This document shows positions 8,523-11,213 of a DNA stretch of 11,213 nt, piece by piece. The DNA comes from DASUFP01 sp036274495 (GTDB lineage: Bacteria > Bacteroidota > Bacteroidia > AKYH767-A > OLB10). The translations under genes were made by a program, and so were the position numbers. The DNA lies in the NCBI GenBank assembly GCA_036274495.1, contig DASUFP010000004.1:1-11213 (forward strand). The letters run 5' to 3'. The notes under the pieces were generated by a model. That model had not been told where the DNA came from. It saw nothing but the letters and a program-made list of their open reading frames with translations, and searched no databases. Within the stretch, counting starts at the first letter, position 1. Each line of letters begins with the position of its first letter.

Positions 8523-8530
8523 CAATTATA
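8523..8530 (-). promoter_or_regulatory. Weak -7-like element for the amidohydrolase run
   Basis: Read on the minus strand the sequence is TATAATTG, one mismatch from the Bacteroidetes -7 consensus TAnnTTTG, 15 bp before the ATG at 8507. No TTTG sits at the usual distance upstream; the nearest is 27 bp away, which is too far. The call therefore rests on the -7 match and on its location in the divergent gap. Confidence 0.25.
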
Positions 8531-8597
8531 ATTATTTCAATGCAATACATCTGCCTCCAAACATTATTGTGTGAATAGGGTGTGCCGGATTGTTTTT

Positions 8598-8628
8598 TTT
8601 GGTGAAACGAGCGGAATTCGTATTTTTG
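8598..8628 (+). promoter_or_regulatory. Bacteroidetes-type promoter for the four-TM gene
   Basis: TTTG (8598-8601) and TATTTTTG (8621-8628) are separated by 19 bp, which fits the known Bacteroidetes housekeeping sigma consensus TTTG-N19-20-TAnnTTTG without a mismatch. Transcription would start at about 8633-8636, leaving a leader of roughly 10 nt before the ATG at 8645. The region is shared with the divergent amidohydrolase operon. A T-rich run overlaps the -33 element, so the exact -33 register is less sure than the -7 box. Confidence 0.6.
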
Positions 8629-8644
8629 AACAAATCTGCATTTT

Positions 8645-9103
8645 ATGTATACAGGACTGTTACATACCCATTCACTCCTTCGGTGGGTGTTTTTAATACT
8701 TCTTATCACGGTGATAGTAAAGGCTTGGGGAGGCATGAAGAGCAAGCGGGCATTCACAGGCGGTGATAAAAAACTGGTATTAATGACCGTAATAACGGCA
8801 CATGTGCAATTACTGATAGGGATAATGCTTTATATGTCGAGCCCCATAGTAAAAACGGCGCTTAATGATATGGGGGCAGCCATGAAAGATGGCCTTCTCA
8901 GGTTTTGGGCCGTTGAACATATTTCGGCTATGGTGCTGGCTATCATATTGATTACCATTGGACACGCCTCAGCAAAACGTGCAGTTACGGATGCTGCCAA
9001 ATTCAAAAAATTGTTCATTTTTTTCGTCATAGGACTGGTAATCATTTTAGCGACAATTCCCTGGCCGTTCCAGCAAATGCACGCTTTCCGCGGATGGATT
9101 TAA
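8645..9103 (+). CDS. Small four-helix membrane protein with several histidines, possible b-type haem protein
   Basis: The 152-residue product has four hydrophobic helices at about 10-27, 43-63, 90-108 and 122-140 and no signal peptide distinct from the first helix. It begins MYTGLLHTHSLLRW and ends with the aromatic, His-containing segment PWPFQQMHAFRGW. Histidines 7/9, 53, 92 and 107 lie in or at the edges of the helices, a pattern that could allow haem ligation; this is inference. Similar short proteins in Bacteroidota are, as far as I recall, annotated as hypothetical or as 'cytochrome B', without biochemical proof that I know of. It is preceded by a well-formed promoter and appears monocistronic, with a 141-bp gap before hflX. 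There is no CxxCH motif, so it is not a c-type cytochrome. It could equally be a non-haem membrane protein. Confidence 0.8.
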   Translation: MYTGLLHTHSLLRWVFLILLITVIVKAWGGMKSKRAFTGGDKKLVLMTVITAHVQLLIGIMLYMSSPIVKTALNDMGAAMKDGLLRFWAVEHISAMVLAIILITIGHASAKRAVTDAAKFKKLFIFFVIGLVIILATIPWPFQQMHAFRGWI

Positions 9104-9244
9104 TACCAAACAATTTTTCAAATTTTTACAGACTGCCGCAATTAACCGGAAGCTTGCTGTCGGTGTAAAACTTGAGTCGTTAGTATTTATCATATCGAAA
9201 TGTATTGCCGGAAAGAGGGAATGCTTTTAAGCTAATTTGACAGA

Positions 9245-10438
9245 ATGGGATCAAGGAAACTTCTTGAATTAAAAAAGCACGCTGAAAGGGTTGTCCTGGT
9301 TGCCGTAGTGGTTCCGGGTCAGCGCCAGGGTGAGTCGGATGAATTTTTGGATGAACTGGAATTTTTAGCCCTGACCGCCGGAGCAGAAACCGTTAAAAGG
9401 TTTACTCAAAAGTTATCACATCCTGATCCCCGGACATTTGTCGGGAAGGGGAAGTTACAGGAGATTACAGATTTTATTAAAGCGAATGATATTCAGGTGG
9501 CATTATTTGATGAGGAATTAAGCCCGTCTCAGATAAGAAATCTGGAAAAAGCAACGGCAATCCGGATTGTTGATCGCACTAATCTGATTCTGGACATTTT
9601 TGCAAGGCGTGCCAGAACTGCGCAGGCCCGAACCCAGGTGGAATTAGCCCAATACCAATATTTGTTACCCCGGCTGACAAGAATGTGGACACATCTTGAA
9701 AAGCAAAGAGGAGGTATAGGGATGAGAGGTCCCGGTGAAACCGAAATTGAAACGGACAGAAGGGTTATTCGCGACAAGCTGGCAAAACTCAAAGAAAAGC
9801 TAAAAGAAATCGATAAACAAAATCTCACCCGTCGCAAACAACGTGAAGCAATTGTAAGAGTTGCATTAGTCGGATATACAAATGTCGGGAAATCGACATT
9901 AATGAATTTGCTCAGCAAGTCTGAAGTGTTTGCCGAAAATAAATTATTTGCAACCCTCGATACCACAGTTCGGAAAATTGTATTGGAGGGAATCCCTTTT
10001 TTGCTTTCTGATACCGTTGGTTTTATCCGAAAACTTCCCCATAATCTTGTTGAGTCATTCAAATCAACTTTAGATGAGGTTCGGGAAGCCGATATATTGT
10101 TGCATGTAGTTGATGTTTCGCATCCGCAATTTGAGGATCACATTAATGTAGTAAATCAAACACTTGCCGAACTTAAGTCTGCTGATAAACCGGTGTTGAT
10201 GGTATTTAATAAAATGGATGCCTATAAGCACGTTGAGCGGGATGCTGACGATTTGTCGGAGCCGGGGCCTGAACACGTTACCCTCGAAGAACTCAAACGA
10301 ACCTGGATGGCAAAAACCCACCATGCAGTATTTATTTCTGCTGCCCAAAAAGACAACATTGCTGAATTGAGAACGCAATTAATATCAATGGTGAAGGAAG
10401 TGCATAATAAGCGGTATCCTAATGTTAAAAGTGAATGA
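9245..10438 (+). CDS. hflX: GTPase HflX, ribosome-splitting stress factor
   Basis: HflX binds the 50S subunit and, in bacteria where it has been studied, splits stalled or heat-damaged 70S ribosomes using GTP. The 397 residues show the full family layout. The N-terminal HflX domain (about 15-125) includes the DPRTFVGKGK and DEELSPSQIRNLE motifs. A glycine-rich loop GGIGMRGPGETEIETDRR (156-173) and a basic coiled coil (174-202) follow. The G domain has G1 GYTNVGKST (210-218), a threonine-rich switch (ATLDTT), G3 DTVGF (256-260), G4 NKMD (322-325) and a G5-like SAA (365-367). ATG 9245 is the only possible start because an in-frame TAA lies four codons upstream (9233-9235). The length is normal, and the short C-terminal domain runs from about 370 to the end. 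It sits alone rather than beside hfq as in enterobacteria, with the heat-shock gene hsp20 as its downstream neighbour. Confidence 0.97.
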   Translation: MGSRKLLELKKHAERVVLVAVVVPGQRQGESDEFLDELEFLALTAGAETVKRFTQKLSHPDPRTFVGKGKLQEITDFIKANDIQVALFDEELSPSQIRNLEKATAIRIVDRTNLILDIFARRARTAQARTQVELAQYQYLLPRLTRMWTHLEKQRGGIGMRGPGETEIETDRRVIRDKLAKLKEKLKEIDKQNLTRRKQREAIVRVALVGYTNVGKSTLMNLLSKSEVFAENKLFATLDTTVRKIVLEGIPFLLSDTVGFIRKLPHNLVESFKSTLDEVREADILLHVVDVSHPQFEDHINVVNQTLAELKSADKPVLMVFNKMDAYKHVERDADDLSEPGPEHVTLEELKRTWMAKTHHAVFISAAQKDNIAELRTQLISMVKEVHNKRYPNVKSE

Positions 10439-10482
10439 ACATCCGGGAATTTTACTCCGCGATGGGTCGAATAATTTATTAC

Positions 10483-10499
10483 CCTGTTATCGGAACAGG
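10483..10499 (+). repeat. Small hairpin after hflX
   Basis: CCTGTT-ATCGG-AACAGG forms a perfect 6-bp stem with a 5-nt loop, 44 bp after the hflX stop. It lacks a following T-run, so it is at best a 3'-end stability structure for the hflX transcript. It may be chance. Confidence 0.25.
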
Positions 10500-10581
10500 T
10501 ACATTTCCTCTCTAACGGTTTATCCATTTCGCATCAATGTTGTGCAAAACTTTTCTGTGTTTTTTGTAACTAAAATTTTTT

Positions 10582-10607
10582 AATCATGACCACCGTCATG
10601 ATTTTTT
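10582..10607 (+). terminator. Perfect 9-bp dyad with T-run: hflX terminator or hsp20 operator
   Basis: AATCATGAC-CACC-GTCATGATT (10582-10603) is a perfect inverted repeat with a 4-nt loop, and T continues to 10607, giving a run of six. On the plus strand this has the form of an intrinsic terminator for hflX, though the stem is A+T-rich (3 GC pairs of 9) and lies about 144 nt past the stop. In the other direction it is followed by A residues, so it would end only plus-strand transcripts. Because it sits 63 bp before the hsp20 ATG, it could instead be a protein-binding operator. It does not match the CIRCE element (TTAGCACTC-N9-GAGTGCTAA). Confidence 0.4.
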
Positions 10608-10621
10608 CCGGAATGAAAAAG

Positions 10622-10643
10622 TAATTTCGATGCGTTGAAATTA
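10622..10643 (+). promoter_or_regulatory. Dyad overlapping a -7-like box upstream of hsp20
   Basis: TAATTTC-N8-GAAATTA has perfect 7-bp arms at 10622-10628 and 10637-10643. The left arm is also a -7-like box TAATTTCG, one mismatch from TAnnTTTG, but no TTTG lies at the normal upstream distance. Transcription from it would start near 10634, leaving a leader of about 30 nt rich in A before the ATG. The dyad could be an operator covering the promoter. It is an unlikely RNA thermometer, because it would not pair with the start region. Confidence 0.3.
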
Positions 10644-10665
10644 TTAACCCTTAAAAATCAAAAAC

Positions 10666-11133
10666 ATGGCAAGCTTACTTGAAAAAAAAGAGAAAGGCCT
10701 ATCCAGCGTTGTAGGCAATTTCTTTGACAACGACCGGTTATTTGAAGGGTTTCCGCTTGACTTTTTTAAAGGACGGTTTCCTTCAATCAGTTCAGAAATG
10801 TGGCCCATGCCTTCGGTAAATATTACTGAAGATACGGGAAATTATCATTTTGAAATTCCCGCTCCGGGATTCGAAAAGCCAAATATTAATGTTAAGGTTG
10901 AAAATGGAATCTTGCATATTACGGCTAAGAAAAGTGAGGAAAAGGAAGAAGAGAAAAAGAATTTCTTAAGAAAAGAATTCAGTTACAATTCATTTGCCAG
11001 ATCATTCCGATTGCCTGAAAACAGCAATTCTGACAAATTGGCTGCTCGCTATACTAATGGTGTGTTAAAATTAACCTTACCTAAAAAAGAGGCCTCAATT
11101 GAAAGGCCGGGTAAAGAGATTAAGGTTGAATAA
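10666..11133 (+). CDS. hsp20: Small heat-shock protein, Hsp20/alpha-crystallin family
   Basis: This ATP-independent cytoplasmic holdase of 155 residues binds unfolding proteins as large oligomers. The N-terminal arm (1-45) is rich in Phe, as is usual. The alpha-crystallin domain spans about 46-140: it opens with PSVNITEDTGNYHFEIPAPGF (49-69), continues with VENGILHITAKK (78-89), has an acidic/basic loop (90-100), the strand FSYNSFARSFRLPE (105-118), and the family signature ARYTNGVLKLTLPK (127-140). The C-terminal tail ends EIKVE with the I-x-V anchor motif (152-154) used in oligomer assembly. The ATG at 10666 is preceded by an A-rich leader (AAAAATCAAAAAC) rather than a Shine-Dalgarno sequence, as is common in Bacteroidota. 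The gene appears to have its own regulatory region and ends at a strong terminator, so it is probably monocistronic and heat-inducible; induction is inferred from the family. Confidence 0.96.
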   Translation: MASLLEKKEKGLSSVVGNFFDNDRLFEGFPLDFFKGRFPSISSEMWPMPSVNITEDTGNYHFEIPAPGFEKPNINVKVENGILHITAKKSEEKEEEKKNFLRKEFSYNSFARSFRLPENSNSDKLAARYTNGVLKLTLPKKEASIERPGKEIKVE

Positions 11134-11170
11134 TCTTCATGAAGCCACTGTATGTGAGCTATAGCCTTTC

Positions 11171-11207
11171 AAGCCTCCCGTCATTGTTAATATGGCGGGA
11201 GGCTTTT
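11171..11207 (+). terminator. Strong intrinsic terminator after hsp20
   Basis: AAGCCTCCCG (11171-11180) pairs perfectly with CGGGAGGCTT (11196-11205). Four further inner pairs, including one G-U, extend the stem to about 14 bp around a 7-nt loop (11185-11191). TTTT (11204-11207) follows. It lies 37 bp after the hsp20 stop. The G+C-rich stem stands out against the A+T-rich surroundings. Because A residues precede the left arm only weakly, it is better as a plus-strand than as a bidirectional terminator. Confidence 0.88.
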
Positions 11208-11213
11208 GATTAT

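Noticed and set aside
8508..8525. TTG at 8525 as the start of the large amidohydrolase
   Set aside because: The ATG at 8507 gives a normal signal peptide (two lysines then a hydrophobic core). The TTG adds only six residues and lies where a leader would be expected.
9233..9239. TAATTTG near the hflX start as a promoter
   Set aside because: It is one base short of TAnnTTTG and ends 5 bp from the ATG, so a normal leader is impossible. No -33 partner was found.
9104..9244. Small gene, terminator or promoter in the gap before hflX
   Set aside because: Only 4-bp pairings and no complete promoter match were found. I see nothing I can support in this gap.
9529..10062. Open frame of 177 residues antisense to hflX
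   Set aside because: It lies wholly opposite the conserved HflX GTPase region, and its composition (Ser/Arg/Val-rich) is what the reverse of a coding strand gives.
10622..10665. RNA thermometer in the hsp20 leader
   Set aside because: The only hairpin (10622-10643) does not sequester the ATG or a ribosome site, and the last ~22 nt are A-rich and unpaired. No ROSE-type or fourU pattern is seen.

Overview
This window looks like chromosomal DNA from a member of the Bacteroidota. I infer this from the moderate A+T richness, A-rich leaders with no strong Shine-Dalgarno sequences, one near-perfect Bacteroidetes-type promoter (TTTG-N19-TAnnTTTG), and gene families typical of that phylum: large secreted amidohydrolases, TPR proteins with signal peptides, and lipoprotein-type efflux adaptors. 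There are no rRNA, tRNA, CRISPR or insertion-sequence signals, and nothing suggests recent horizontal transfer. The genus cannot be told from the sequence alone.

Left part (1-8507), all on the minus strand. A tightly packed run reads right to left: a ~1000-residue exported protein with two amidohydrolase domains (8507-5511), a 433-residue exported amidohydrolase homologue (5483-4182), a lipoprotein HlyD/MacA-like periplasmic adaptor (4114-3017), a four-TM MacB/FtsX-type ABC permease (3020-1761), its LolD-like ATPase (1756-1082), and a TPR protein with a signal peptide (991 to beyond the left edge). Gaps are 27, 67, -4, 4 and 90 bp, so the exporter genes are translationally coupled and the whole run may be one operon. 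The adaptor-permease-ATPase order is that of DevBCA-type exporters. No outer-membrane TolC-like partner is present.

Right part (8645-11213), all on the plus strand. It holds a small four-helix membrane protein with several histidines in or near its helices (8645-9103), the ribosome-associated GTPase HflX (9245-10438), and a small heat-shock protein of the Hsp20 family (10666-11133), which ends at a strong intrinsic terminator. The 8508-8644 gap is a divergent promoter region. The 227-bp gap before hsp20 holds two dyads, each 22 bp long and centred 40 bp apart.

The most unusual point is that of the three amidohydrolase domains encoded side by side, only one keeps the HxH metal-binding motif. 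The other two have lost it in different ways. That suggests a catalytic subunit with two pseudoenzyme partners, exported from the cytoplasm and encoded next to an ABC exporter. Apart from this, the window is ordinary core or accessory chromosome, and I see no clear new defence or mobile system.
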